Below the pieces are notes generated by a model. That model was not told the origin of the DNA, ran no database searches, and saw only the letters and a list, made by a program, of their open reading frames with translations. From assembly GCA_964019425.1 (NCBI GenBank), contig OZ025806.1:987374-1051373 (forward strand): a stretch of DNA of 64,000 bases, in the 5' to 3' direction. This document shows positions 38,511 through 49,117 of this stretch, piece by piece. The stretch is from Flectonema sp. DT1601. Its lineage: Eukaryota > Euglenozoa > Diplonemea > Diplonemida > Diplonemidae. A program made the translations under genes and the position numbers. Positions within the stretch are counted from its first letter, which is position 1. Every line of letters starts with the position of its first letter.

Positions 38511-40239
38511 ATGCCACTAAAGACGGCAATAGAAATCGGATCGGGTCTTGCCGACAGCGGAGATGAAAATGAGGATGCGTCAAAATGGATAGAACGCATG
38601 CGAAAGAAATCGAAGAAGAAAACGAAGAAGATTGAAAATGCTTTTGATGAGCTCGACGAGGCAGTCACAACAGACGCTACATCAGCAGGAATGAAAGTAA
38701 TGCATTCCATCGAGGATATGGAGTCTGCACTAGCTGGAGGGACGACACAAATATTAACTTTACAAGATACTTCTTTACTCGACAAAACTGGGAAGAAGTT
38801 CAACGAAGCCGCAGATGAAGACGTCCTCGAAAATGTCCATTTAAAAGAAAATGAAAAACGAGCATTTAATAAACGAGCAGCAAAGAAAAGCAACGCTTAC
38901 AGCGATGACGAAGACGGAGATGGAGATGGAGGAGTGTTGCCGCAATACGCAACTTCCCGAACGGATTTTGAAAAGTCTCGTAAATTTACGACATTAAATT
39001 CAGAAGGTGACATCAACGTTGAAGAGTTAAAGGAAACCCACGAAGCGGAACTCGATGCGAAGGCAGCTGCTGATGGAAAGACTCGCTACTCATTTCAGAA
39101 TGATTTCACTTATGGAAGCGTTATGAATGACACATTCAATGATGAAGAACTCGCACAGTTTAGAAAACCTAAAAAGAAGAAGATGGTACGAAAAAGACGA
39201 GAAAAACAACCGACAGAAGCACTGCAACAACTCGAAAGTGAATTAAAAACAACAACAACAGCGCCTGTTAGGAAATCGAAAGTAGAGAAAGATCAGTTGG
39301 AGATAATCGAAAAATTAGAAAGACGAGCAAAGATACAACAGGAAGCTGAGATAGAAAGAGAAAGACAACTTGCAGCTACTAAAGACACCACCAACAACAT
39401 ACAAAATGAAGAACCAGAAACATTAAATGATGACAGTGCGTATGTCATTGATACGACAACTGAATTTACACACGGAATAGGTAGCGTGTATAGTACTAAA
39501 ATGGAAGATCTCAGAACCGAAGCAAAGGAAGCGGAGGAACGACTTGCTGCTCCTGCAAAGCCAACCGAAGAAGTACTAACCCCTGAAGAGTTGGCCCAAC
39601 AAGAAGAGAGATTGCAAATGCTTAAAAAAATAACCCTCCTTCAGGAACCAAAAACTAACAGCATCGCAGGGACACTCGAATATATCAAACAGAAAGGACT
39701 TCTGGAAACTTCATATAAAGGAAGAGCTAATGACATGGTGTTCATGAGAGACGGACCAGGTGTTGACCTCAGCATAGCTATGACTGATAAGTATGTTTTG
39801 TCTTTGAGTTTTTTGTTTAAATAGTGTTTTAACGTTTGAAATTAAGATTCTAATAATAAAAAACAGCCGTGGTAGAGAGCAGACCATCAAGCAACAGTTC
39901 CGTGACCACTCACACATCTTTCACAATAAAAAACCTTCAAAGAAACAGCAGGTGCGTAATGAGCGAAGGATTTCAGAACTTGATGCATTACAGAGAATGG
40001 GTGACACCGACACTGCCCTTGGAGGTGCTGCTTCACTTCGTCAGGCTCAGGCGTCTACTGGTCAGGCCGGGATTGTGATGGATGGTTTTCAGGTATTGCA
40101 TTGTGTTAACTTTCCTTTATTTAAGCTGATTCACATTTTTCTCATCGACGACAACCCCACGATAACATTACAAAAAAAAAAAAAACAGGAAAAGCGAGCA
40201 TTCTGCGGCACTGGCGGTGATCTAAAACGTCGAAAGTAG
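38511..40239 (+). CDS. SART1: Tri-snRNP protein Snu66/SART1, three exons
   Basis: Exons 38511-39790, 39867-40092 and 40189-40239 give 518 residues. The N-terminal WIERMRKKSKKK region, highly charged middle part and C-terminal block are those of SART1/Snu66. Across the first splice the protein reads TIKQQFRDHSHIFHNKKPSK and then LQRMGDTDTALGGAASLRQ; human SART1 has a corresponding FRQLSHRFHGK... and M-x-x-x-DTPLG block. Snu66 is a U4/U6.U5 tri-snRNP component needed for pre-mRNA splicing. I see no clear Hub1-binding (HIND) motif at the N-terminus. The last exon encodes 16 residues (EKRAFCGTGGDLKRRK). Confidence 0.85.
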
Positions 40240-40423
40240 AACTGACGCAGAGGAATGTGTCGCCTTTTATTATAATATTATCAACTGTACTTGCTGTAGT
40301 AGCAAACTAATAATTTCGTGCCATCACGTGGCATATGTTGTTTCACAACGTTCAGTGGCCTGCCTTGTTGTGTTGATTTATTTTTATTATATTTTCACAA
40401 AGACTGAACTCAACAATATAACA

Positions 40424-41047
40424 ATGAGACTACTGAGGGGACTCTCGAGAGGGTTGCCATCATTATGGAAACCAGAGTCAGCATTGACCAAGCAGGTTAG
40501 AACTTCACTTCTAGCACCTGCTACGTCTCCATTAAACCACAGAAAGATGTTGTCAACATATACAATGAGATCAGCTGTTATGAGTAGTCACATGCATATT
40601 ACAGTCTTGTTTAGTGTTAAGGCTGTTTGTTCTGTAGTCGTATCTCCTAGTAGTGCAACATTGTGGTCATTTGTTAACAACGCAAGTGGAATAGCTCCAA
40701 GGTATACCTGTATTACAACAGCAGTTATGTTACCAGTATCAAGAGCAGCGAGTATGGCTGGAGGTACTGTTGTCGTAATCTTCGTTTCGCAACTTTTCTG
40801 TGTCTGCACAGTCGTCACTGGAGTGGGTTGTCTCCAACTTACCACGGTAGTCTCAGCATGGCAACGTCGTGCTATTCAAGCACAAACAACACCTCACAAT
40901 TTAAAGGTTTACATGAGAACTGGTACTTTACTAATTAGATGTCGATCTGTTCAACCTTCAGAAAGAGCTAACCAATGCCACAGATTCGTTGGTGGAGCTG
41001 ACTCTTTCAACGCTTTTGGCCGTGCTATTTTTAGAAAAACTTATTAA
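40424..41047 (+). CDS. Small multi-pass membrane protein, possibly mitochondrial
   Basis: 207 residues from the ATG at 40424, chosen because upstream codons in frame are not ATG and an acceptor-like CACAAAG ends at 40402. The first ~50 residues are rich in Arg, Leu and Ser without acidic residues except one (MRLLRGLSRGLPSLWKP), like a mitochondrial presequence. Three or four hydrophobic segments follow (about residues 60-80, 95-110, 115-145), with a basic C-terminal third. I do not recognise the family. Confidence 0.6.
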   Translation: MRLLRGLSRGLPSLWKPESALTKQVRTSLLAPATSPLNHRKMLSTYTMRSAVMSSHMHITVLFSVKAVCSVVVSPSSATLWSFVNNASGIAPRYTCITTAVMLPVSRAASMAGGTVVVIFVSQLFCVCTVVTGVGCLQLTTVVSAWQRRAIQAQTTPHNLKVYMRTGTLLIRCRSVQPSERANQCHRFVGGADSFNAFGRAIFRKTY

Positions 41048-41920
41048 TTCGTACTTACGAAGGACATTAACCTGTCTATAAGTAATTTATTCTAGTAGCG
41101 GTGACGTTGTTACGCTCACGGCTTTAATCCATCCATACGAGATGGATATTAATATGTATGGCCTTTAGAAATACATTAAGGGGTTTAGGTATTCTACTTA
41201 CATTATTTAATGTAAACCAATCAGTGGAATCTATGAGTATATCAGCACAACTTCTCTAAGAAATGTCAACGAGCTACGCTAATAAAACAGATTCGGAACT
41301 TTAACACGACAGTCAATTAGAGTTGGGTGGCTTTTATGTTGTCTTGGGCTTCTAATAAAGTTGTCGTCAGCTCAAAAAAAAAAGAAAATACTTCCGGAGC
41401 AGTGCGTAACACTTCTCGACTTATCGGTTTTTTAAAATAAGAAATAATATATAAAAAGTGTCCTACAAATTGTTTCGTATTCGTTAACGGGTTTATCAGA
41501 GGTGTGGGAAACCTTAATATGTATTTCTCTCAGCTCGAACAGGTGAAGCGCTATTAGAGAATAATATGAATAACGATGAGAAAGAAGCGATCTTCGATTG
41601 TTGAAGAACATAACTTTACGTTTTCTTTAAACGCATTTCGGGGTAAACCTGTCTGTGCAGGTCTGACTTTTTATTTGTATTGGTCACCGACAGCCGACAA
41701 TAAACACATATTAAGGGCAAACGCGATGAGTAGGACAGGCCTGACACTGCAGTGTCCCCCTTGATTGACTGATATTTATTATTACGAACATTCATTTAAC
41801 AGATCTTGTTTTAAATTCTTATGGGGATCCTGTTCTATAAAGTTGAAGTTTGATTTGATCATTTGTATTGAATTATTTATTATTGTTTAGTTAGACGTCA
41901 TAATTTACTTCTAATCAGGA
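41048..41920. other. Longest gap in the gene-dense part, with an R1 fragment
   Basis: No gene is seen. The 62-codon frame at 41576-41764 crosses the R1-like sequence and is not supported. The region ends with TTTACTTCTAATCAG at 41918, only 2 nt before the next ATG. Confidence 0.5.
41690..41790. repeat. Dispersed repeat R1, partial copy e
   Basis: GACACTGCAGTGTCCCCC is followed directly by TTGATTGACTGATA; in full R1 copies (for example 14068-14245) about 100 bp lie between these motifs. This is the only member of the left-end repeat families that I find in the dense gene region, and it may be an internal-deletion derivative. Confidence 0.55.
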
Positions 41921-44154
41921 ATGGACCAACTTCGGTCAGAGTTTACTCGTCATGACGGTAGAGGTACCGGTGTTATTGATGAAAAACAATTTAGAACTGC
42001 CCTCGAGAGGTTTGGCATCCGAGAGGGACTTAAACCTGTCATAAAGAAATTCAGTTCTGGTACTGATGGTGTTCGATATGATAATTTCCTGACTCACTTT
42101 CAAAGTAGACATGGTGCTGTTGTAGCTCCCAAACCACAACAGCAGTTCAGTACTCCTGCGAGAGCCAGGGCTGATACGGATCCTACTCAACGTGTTTCCT
42201 TTGGAAGCAGAACTAATGTTGACAGAAATAACTTATCCACTGCTGATAGAAATGTTACAATTGGTCAACAAAGTATTGAAAATCATGGAACACCAGCACC
42301 TCAATATAAATCACAGCCTGGTTATCGAAATTATCCACAACACCAACCAGCGCCAAGTCAACATCAGGAATCTCATCGTGAATCTCATACAGAGAATGAA
42401 CACTACCAACAACAGCCGCCTCAACATGAGGAGAGACATCAGGTTCATGACAGAGCACCTGTGGAACCTCCGGCACCTCCTGCGCCTCCTGCTTCGATTC
42501 CTTCTGTTACCACTCCAGCAACTTCTAGGATAGAAGTACCAACGAGAAGGTCTTCAGCCTTCACAGGTTTAGATGTTCACAGAGGACCTGCTGGTGTGTT
42601 AGACGTTCATCGTTCAGACTCTGGATCACTGGCTGCCTTTGCACTGGGAGAGATACCCGAAGATAAGGTTGATGCATACGGTACTTCTCATGTCGGTCGT
42701 CGTGGTCGTGTCGCCCCAGCGACCCGCGCTCACGACTCCTGTCTTCCAGTTGCTTCGGTTGCCTGTCTTAATGGACAAGACTTTGATCAAGGATCTCCTC
42801 TTCCTACTCGATCTAATTCAGGTCAGATAAAAAAGGGAAGGTTGTCGAGATGTAATTCTCCAATGAGAAGGTTTGATATGATTAGCGGAGTGAAGAGATC
42901 TGAAGGTCCAAACTTAGATGTCGATGAGAAGCCTGAAGGAAGGCGACACGTCACTCAGCGGGAAGGCAGCCCTCGGAGACTGGTTGGGCTTCGGACGTAT
43001 GGGGACGATGGCCGACTGTTTAGAGAAGGTCATTCACATGCTAATACACCACGTGGGATGCGACACGTGCAGAGCTCAGCAGGCGACACTCACTTCTCAG
43101 TTGGTAAGGTCGCAGCCCCAACTTCTGGAGACTTACAATGGCCACAGGGAGAATCAACTACACCTCGAATTACTCCTTCTACTGTTTCAAATATACCAGG
43201 GCTCTGCGTATTACAAGATCCGGAACCTAAATATGTTCAAAGAAAAGGTCGTACAAAAGAACCTTCTTCATTTGGCCTAACACAGCTCAAACGTGAAGAG
43301 ATGTCACCAGTGAATACCAGAGGTATGTACAAATTATTTCATTTGTGTTATTTGATGTGAGTATGCAGAAACAACTAACAACATACAGTGCGACACCTAC
43401 CAACGAAGCAACTACGTAATCATTTGGCATCGAAGATCAATTGCAACTCTGCAACTGTGACCAAAGCCTGGGTTGAAATGAGTAAAGTAGTTGGAGGCGA
43501 TCCAGAAGAAGGTCCGAAGAGAGGGATGTCTCCAGCTCGATTTGCTGAAGCTGTCAAATCTAAATATTCTATTGAGCTCAGTGAGGGAGATGTTAAAAGA
43601 ATTTCTAATTCTGACACCGTCTCCTTTAATGACTTTAATAAGATTTGCGCTGCGTATGTGTTTTCTTCTTTTTGAACTACTTCACTTAAAACAATACCAA
43701 CATCGGTGTATAATTCAAATACAACAGAGCACCTGGTTCCGGAGTCTTCTTAAAGAAAGTACCCGACCACGAGCGTTATACTGGAAGGAAGTATCTACCT
43801 CATGACAGTCCGAGTAGGAAACGAGCACCTCCGTTTGCTGTTGTAAATGAGTTGGCGGAATCTCCGTTTAGAGGTGAGAGACAAAGTAGAAGTATGTCTC
43901 TACAACATAGACCACGAGATCACAGGCCGGTGTCTGCACCAACTGCTGCTGATCATTTTATTACAACAAACATGAGGGCATACTCTCCAGCGAGAAGTTT
44001 AACTCCAGGCAGACTTGGTAATGCTGCTGGATTTCCAAACAGACTTCGAGAAAGGAGCGATTCTGAAAGACGCAAGCGCTGCTTCAGTCCAGGTTTCACA
44101 AACCGAGAATCATGTGGTAATCCAATAACCCACCGTTATGCTATCGGAGTGTAA
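41921..44154 (+). CDS. EF-hand-like protein of unknown function, three exons
   Basis: Exons 41921-43322, 43389-43653 and 43728-44154 (donors GTATGT, GTATGT; acceptors ATACAG, CAACAG) give 697 residues. The N-terminus resembles an EF-hand pair: FTRHDGRGTGVIDEKQFRTAL near residue 8, and KKFSSGTDGVRYDNFLTHF near 43. A long Pro/Gln/His-rich disordered part follows. In exon 2 a second helical pair (VSFNDFNKICAA) again looks EF-hand-like. Exon 3 is Arg/Ser/Pro-rich with many SP motifs. Calcium-binding residues are incomplete, so binding is unsure. The family is unknown, but the architecture suggests a flagellar or cytoskeletal protein; this is inference. Confidence 0.7.
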
Positions 44155-44709
44155 TTACTTCTTTTCCGTTTTTTAGAACAACAAAAAAAAAAAAAAGATT
44201 AAATCAATCAATAAATCCACAAGACAATCTTCTACCTAATTAGATTAGAACGGGACCTGAATATATCAGAGGCTGTAGTTAAACTGTTTCAGCCATTCCG
44301 TCTACGTTTTTATTATTTCAAAATTTGTATTCTTTTTGTGCATCTCTTTCAGCTGGGGAGAGCTGTCCTTCTAACAACCCAGCCTCATGTAATACCCCCC
44401 TTCATAGATTCATCCGTTTTTAACTAATTCATTATTGTTGTTCTCAACCTGACTGTAGATGGTCGGGTAGTTAGATACCGTTGTTATTTTATATTAAAAC
44501 TTTTGCTGTGCTTGAAGTGAGTCAACAATGTCGTTGATGTGTAACATACGTTGTGATTTGATTTTGTGTAGCAAAAAAAGAAAAAAAGAAGAAGAAAAAA
44601 AAAGAGAAGGATACTATTATTAAGTACCTGTGTTAAATCCCGGTTGTGAAACTATCAGTCTGTGTCATGTCTATTATGTTACTTTATTCAGGTGGTTTGA
44701 TCAAATTAA
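44155..44709. other. Intergenic region
   Basis: No gene is seen; A-rich runs occur at about 44180-44195 and 44572-44605. TACTTTATTCAG ends at 44691, 18 nt before the next ATG. Confidence 0.45.
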
Positions 44710-47700
44710 ATGCCGCAGCTGAGTGGGCTTCGGCTGTTGTCGTCGTTAGCTGGTGAAGATAGTGTTTTGAGAAAGTATGATCTCCCAAAGAGAGAATTGG
44801 AGAAGGAACTCGACTTCCTGATGAATGAACTCCGCGAACAACAAGAATCTAATACTCGACTACAGAAGGAAAATAAACGAGCCGTTGCATCAAAACGTTC
44901 CCTCGAAGGAAAACTACGAGAAGCAGACAGAAGAACAGCAATAGCTGAAAAACAACAAGACTACATGGCTTATGATGTGGAACTTATGAAAGAAAAGATG
45001 TCAGAGAGTGAAGTAACACATAAACAAATAGCCAGAGAGAACGATGACTGCACACTTCTGCTAAAGAAGGCAAGAAATGAATTTCATCAACTGGAACTGA
45101 AACAGGCAGAAATGTCTCGACGGGCTCAGGAAAGCGAACGAACAGCTGCAGATGCGACTCGAACATTAGCAAAACTTCGATCAGCTACAAGACGACAAGG
45201 AAATCAACACCACGATCATTGTTTACAAGTTCTCTGCGCAACGGAAGCATCAAATAGATCAGATGACTACAAAGAAGAAGAAGCACTACGAAAGCTATAC
45301 CGCGATGACAAACGCCGCGAATTTCTTAAATTACTTCGAAAACGAGCCTCCGACATAGCGTTCAAACCTACCCGATTTGGAGGAGGTTTTACGATCTTTG
45401 TAACATTAGAAAACTCTTCTCACTTAACTGAAATATCAATTCATTGGGGGTGTACATATTCTGAGTTACGAAAAAAGATGAATGTAAATACTTATCTTAG
45501 TAATATGAGAAGTAATTATTATTTTAAAACGACAAAGAAATCGATGGAATCAATGACTGAAGTCAGGCTACCGTTCGTACCTGTAAAGACTGACGTTAAT
45601 GAAATGATGAAGAAGCTTAGAAGAAGTTACGGCTGCGATAGTCTAAAAGCTATAACAGATATTAACGAAGAACAGTGGCAAAGACGAGGACAGAGCTGCA
45701 AGTCATTCGGATTTACATTGCCGATAATAACCGTTATTATGAAACGTTCTGAGAGAACTATTTCATCATCGTGTTGTGATCTATTAAGCAGAACTAAGTT
45801 ACACATAGCTGCTGAGACAGGTGATGTGGATACCCTTCAGGATATAATCTCTAGTAAAGATTTTGGTAAAGGAACACTCGCAACACAACGTAATTCACAA
45901 GGAATGACTCCAGCTCATATCGCAGCTTCGCGAGGGTTTTATGAATTTCTTAGCACTATTCTTTCACATGTTCCAACACTCCACCGAGAACCAGACCAAC
46001 AGGGTAGAACACCACTCCATCATGCTGCATATAATGCTCATCTACAATGTATAAAGGTTTTAATTTCAGTTAAAGCTGATCCAAACACTCTCGATTATAA
46101 TTTCAGAAAACCAATGCATGCAGCAGCAGCATCTGGAAATGTAGAATGTGTTAAGTTATTACAATCTGTGGGGGGTGTTAAAGAGCTGCCCAGTAATTTA
46201 CAATATCAAAAGAGATATACAGACTCAACAACTGGAAGACTTGCTCTTTGGGGATGGTCAGCCGAACCTGTTCTGCAAGTAGTCTGTGGCTTACCTGATG
46301 AAAAAGCATCCAATATTGTTGATGCTCTGCTGGGAGAAGATTTTGATGTTCCGTTTTCTCGACTTCTCGGACGTGTTCCTGGAGATCAGTCTTTCTGTTG
46401 TACGAAATCTGTTTTTTCACGAAGAGCTCAGTCGTCATCTCCTCCAATTATTAACAGAACGGCACTCATTTCAGCAACCCAACAGAGGAAACCTCAGCTG
46501 ATGAAGTCGCTCCTGTTAAAGGGAATTGATGTTGAATCAGCTAACCATCTTCAGTTAATAAAAGAAACAGCTCTTCAAGGATACTCTGAAGGGTTAGCTA
46601 TTCTCTTACAGTACATTCAAACTGATCTCATTAGTAGAAGTTTAAACGTATTAGACCTTGCGATCACAAGTAATGATGAAGAGACTATTCAAGTTGCTTT
46701 AGAATGGAGTGGAATACCAACACATTGGTGTTTGACATCAGTTTTTGGAATACCTCACAGCATTCTATTCACAATTCTTATTATGGGTAATTGTGACTTA
46801 CTGGTATCTATTTGTAAGGATTATCCTGATCTCTGCTTAGAGCCTTGTTGTGGATTTAATGAAAACTCTAACAGTGGGAACACTAATAAAACTGTTTTAA
46901 TTACTCCGCTGTGGTTGGCGGCGTATTTTGGAAGACCAGATTTGGTTCACATCCTTCAACAGTTTGGTGCGTTTGTAAGTGAAGGATTACTGCAGACTCA
47001 AAATAAAAACTATTTAGACAACCGTCTTAAATATGTCGAACTAGAGGGAGATACAGCATCAAAAGAACAGTCAGAAGTATCCTCATCACCATCACCATCA
47101 CCATCAGTAATTGATAAGTCCGACAAACTCGATATAATCGCTAATTGTATAGGAGTTGGATTGCTTGATGAAAACATCCCTCTTACTTCACTTTTTCAAA
47201 CCTCTAAGTCTGCTTCAGCAACTCCACCAAACACAGTTCTCATACTCGAAAACGTTCCAACTTCTTTAAAAAACAGTTTTCAGATGACTCAGCTTCGCCT
47301 CGAATGTTTCAAAGCAGTCATGACGAGAGAAAAAGGTAAAGTTGGAGAGTATCGATGTGTTGTATTTAATAAAAAAGATAAATGTCTACAAGTAAAAGAT
47401 TCAATTATTCCATTAAGTCTGGCCGTACGGACAGGGGATGTGGAACTAATAAAATTGACCGCAAGAAAATCTGATCCGAAAACCATCAACAGAGTACCCG
47501 ACCTACTTCAGAAATACCTCATCCGACTTGATGCTGACAATGACTCCTGGCAGTACATTGCGACAGATGGATATTTATCAGGCGATGGTATTGGTAAGAC
47601 CAGATCTCTTCTTCAAAGGGTTATTTGGTTTGCTTGTTTGTATAAGAGAACACATGCTCTTCGATATCTTCTTACTAAAATATCAGTTGACTTATCTCCG

Positions 47701-48960
47701 ATTTTCACGAACGTTCTCCGCCTTGGCGACACCTTCGCTCTTTCCCAACTAATGCTATTCACTGAAACTGATCCTTTGAGACAAATGTTTACTAAATCGA
47801 AATCTGTAATTGCTCTGTTGGAATGGCCTGGTCAGGTTTCTGAGGAGTTAAAGCAGCTGTTAAACTACATCGATTCGTCTTTTATATTTTCTATTGAAAA
47901 ATATGGTAAGAAAGAGACCTTGGCTACGATATCATCAAAGGCTCGCAGTCAAACTTTAACTGTTATTTGTAACACACACAAACAACTAGTGACGGCGACA
48001 AACGAAGATGGAATGACACCACTTCACATCTCGTGTATTATCGGAGACTTGACAGGTGTAATGAAATTATTAGGATTTGGAGCATCGCTGTTGCTCTGCG
48101 ACAAGTCACAGAAAATACCTGAAGAGAAAAGATCTTTTGCGCACTTTACTCCGATAGGTCGGAATTCCAAACCAGGAAAACAAACAGCCTCAATGCTAAA
48201 GTTCGTAACAGAGCAATGGGAGTTATCCTGCGGCATTGAAGGGATGGCACCACTACAGTATTTGACACCCCTGTGTAGAAGTAGACTTCAGAGATCAATA
48301 GGTAAAGGATCAGAAATAGGAAGTAAATTATTATTAGGATTGTTTAGTGGATACAGAACAGTATTATCTGTTGCTCATTGTGAACAATTATTCTTTCATC
48401 CCATAACATGGAGAGGTGATATAATAGTTCCGTGGGAACCAACTCTCTGTTCAGAACCGAATGGATTACCTGAATCTGCTATTCTTGAAATCTTCCCTGT
48501 CATCGAGTCCAGTAGAGATCTATCAACAAATGCAAAGAGTGTGGTTTCTTTGTACGCATCAAAAGTAAAGAAACCAAATAGAAAGTTAATTGGTCTTCTC
48601 TCTAGTAGAGGTGCTGCTCTCGATGAGTTAGATTTGTCTGGTTCTTATTTAGGTAAAAAGACAATGGAATGTATTACTAATGACCTGCTACCTAATTTAC
48701 CAAAACTCCGAACTCTCTCTCTTAACAATTGCAGGGTGACGAATTTAGACGTTTCCTCAATCTGTAAAACTGCTGCGAATCATCCTTCTCTTACTAGTCT
48801 TGGGTTGAATGATAATCCAGATATATTCCTTGAAGGAGGATCCAAGCTTCGAGCCCTCAAACAACAAAATCGAATGGTGTCCGAGATTACAGTAACGGGG
48901 ACTGGTCTGTCACAAACGATGATTAGTTTAATTCATTCTCCTGTTGCTGCTGCTGTGTAG
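44710..48960 (+). CDS. Large ankyrin-repeat and leucine-rich-repeat protein
   Basis: 1416 residues in one exon. Residues about 15-165 form a long coiled coil (LEKELDFLMNELREQQESN). Residues about 215-345 form a globular part that I do not recognise (GGGFTIFVTLENSSHLTEIS). Ankyrin repeats follow from about 355 to 500: TKLHIAAETGDVDTLQDII, GMTPAHIAASRGFYEFL, GRTPLHHAAYNAHLQCIKVL and KPMHAAAASGNVECVKLL. Further single ankyrin-like units lie near 735 (TPLWLAAYFGRPDLVHIL) and 1105 (MTPLHISCIIGDLTGVMKLL). The C-terminus (about 1295-1390) has leucine-rich repeats (LDELDLSGSYLG, LRTLSLNNCRV, LTSLGLNDNPDI). The protein is probably a scaffold; the family is unknown. Confidence 0.75.
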   Translation: MPQLSGLRLLSSLAGEDSVLRKYDLPKRELEKELDFLMNELREQQESNTRLQKENKRAVASKRSLEGKLREADRRTAIAEKQQDYMAYDVELMKEKMSESEVTHKQIARENDDCTLLLKKARNEFHQLELKQAEMSRRAQESERTAADATRTLAKLRSATRRQGNQHHDHCLQVLCATEASNRSDDYKEEEALRKLYRDDKRREFLKLLRKRASDIAFKPTRFGGGFTIFVTLENSSHLTEISIHWGCTYSELRKKMNVNTYLSNMRSNYYFKTTKKSMESMTEVRLPFVPVKTDVNEMMKKLRRSYGCDSLKAITDINEEQWQRRGQSCKSFGFTLPIITVIMKRSERTISSSCCDLLSRTKLHIAAETGDVDTLQDIISSKDFGKGTLATQRNSQGMTPAHIAASRGFYEFLSTILSHVPTLHREPDQQGRTPLHHAAYNAHLQCIKVLISVKADPNTLDYNFRKPMHAAAASGNVECVKLLQSVGGVKELPSNLQYQKRYTDSTTGRLALWGWSAEPVLQVVCGLPDEKASNIVDALLGEDFDVPFSRLLGRVPGDQSFCCTKSVFSRRAQSSSPPIINRTALISATQQRKPQLMKSLLLKGIDVESANHLQLIKETALQGYSEGLAILLQYIQTDLISRSLNVLDLAITSNDEETIQVALEWSGIPTHWCLTSVFGIPHSILFTILIMGNCDLLVSICKDYPDLCLEPCCGFNENSNSGNTNKTVLITPLWLAAYFGRPDLVHILQQFGAFVSEGLLQTQNKNYLDNRLKYVELEGDTASKEQSEVSSSPSPSPSVIDKSDKLDIIANCIGVGLLDENIPLTSLFQTSKSASATPPNTVLILENVPTSLKNSFQMTQLRLECFKAVMTREKGKVGEYRCVVFNKKDKCLQVKDSIIPLSLAVRTGDVELIKLTARKSDPKTINRVPDLLQKYLIRLDADNDSWQYIATDGYLSGDGIGKTRSLLQRVIWFACLYKRTHALRYLLTKISVDLSPIFTNVLRLGDTFALSQLMLFTETDPLRQMFTKSKSVIALLEWPGQVSEELKQLLNYIDSSFIFSIEKYGKKETLATISSKARSQTLTVICNTHKQLVTATNEDGMTPLHISCIIGDLTGVMKLLGFGASLLLCDKSQKIPEEKRSFAHFTPIGRNSKPGKQTASMLKFVTEQWELSCGIEGMAPLQYLTPLCRSRLQRSIGKGSEIGSKLLLGLFSGYRTVLSVAHCEQLFFHPITWRGDIIVPWEPTLCSEPNGLPESAILEIFPVIESSRDLSTNAKSVVSLYASKVKKPNRKLIGLLSSRGAALDELDLSGSYLGKKTMECITNDLLPNLPKLRTLSLNNCRVTNLDVSSICKTAANHPSLTSLGLNDNPDIFLEGGSKLRALKQQNRMVSEITVTGTGLSQTMISLIHSPVAAAV

Positions 48961-49117
48961 ACTCGGAATGTTTCTACATTCTGATGACTCTAAAGTAGCA
49001 GTAATCTCTTTAACTTTATAATTCATTGATTTCTATCTTTTGAAGTAGATTGTGATGAAGTTGTTTTATAATTCAATTAATTGTTTTATTCTTTTCACTC
49101 AGAGAAAAGGGACAAAC
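48961..49117 (+). promoter_or_regulatory. 157-bp intergenic gap with acceptor-like site
   Basis: T-rich gap ending TTCTTTTCACTCAG at 49102, 15 nt before the ATG of the HECT gene. The open frame of the HECT gene continues upstream through this tract only by non-ATG codons and an ATG that would lie before the AG. No GTATG donor is seen in the gap. Confidence 0.5.

Noticed and set aside
40328-40423. N-terminal extension of the small membrane protein
   Set aside because: The extension begins with a non-ATG codon and crosses the acceptor-like CACAAAG at 40402, so it is probably untranslated or removed.
49052-49117. N-terminal extension of the HECT ligase
   Set aside because: It would translate the T-rich acceptor tract; the ATG at 49118 lies just after the AG and begins a normal MDPLNGSS sequence.
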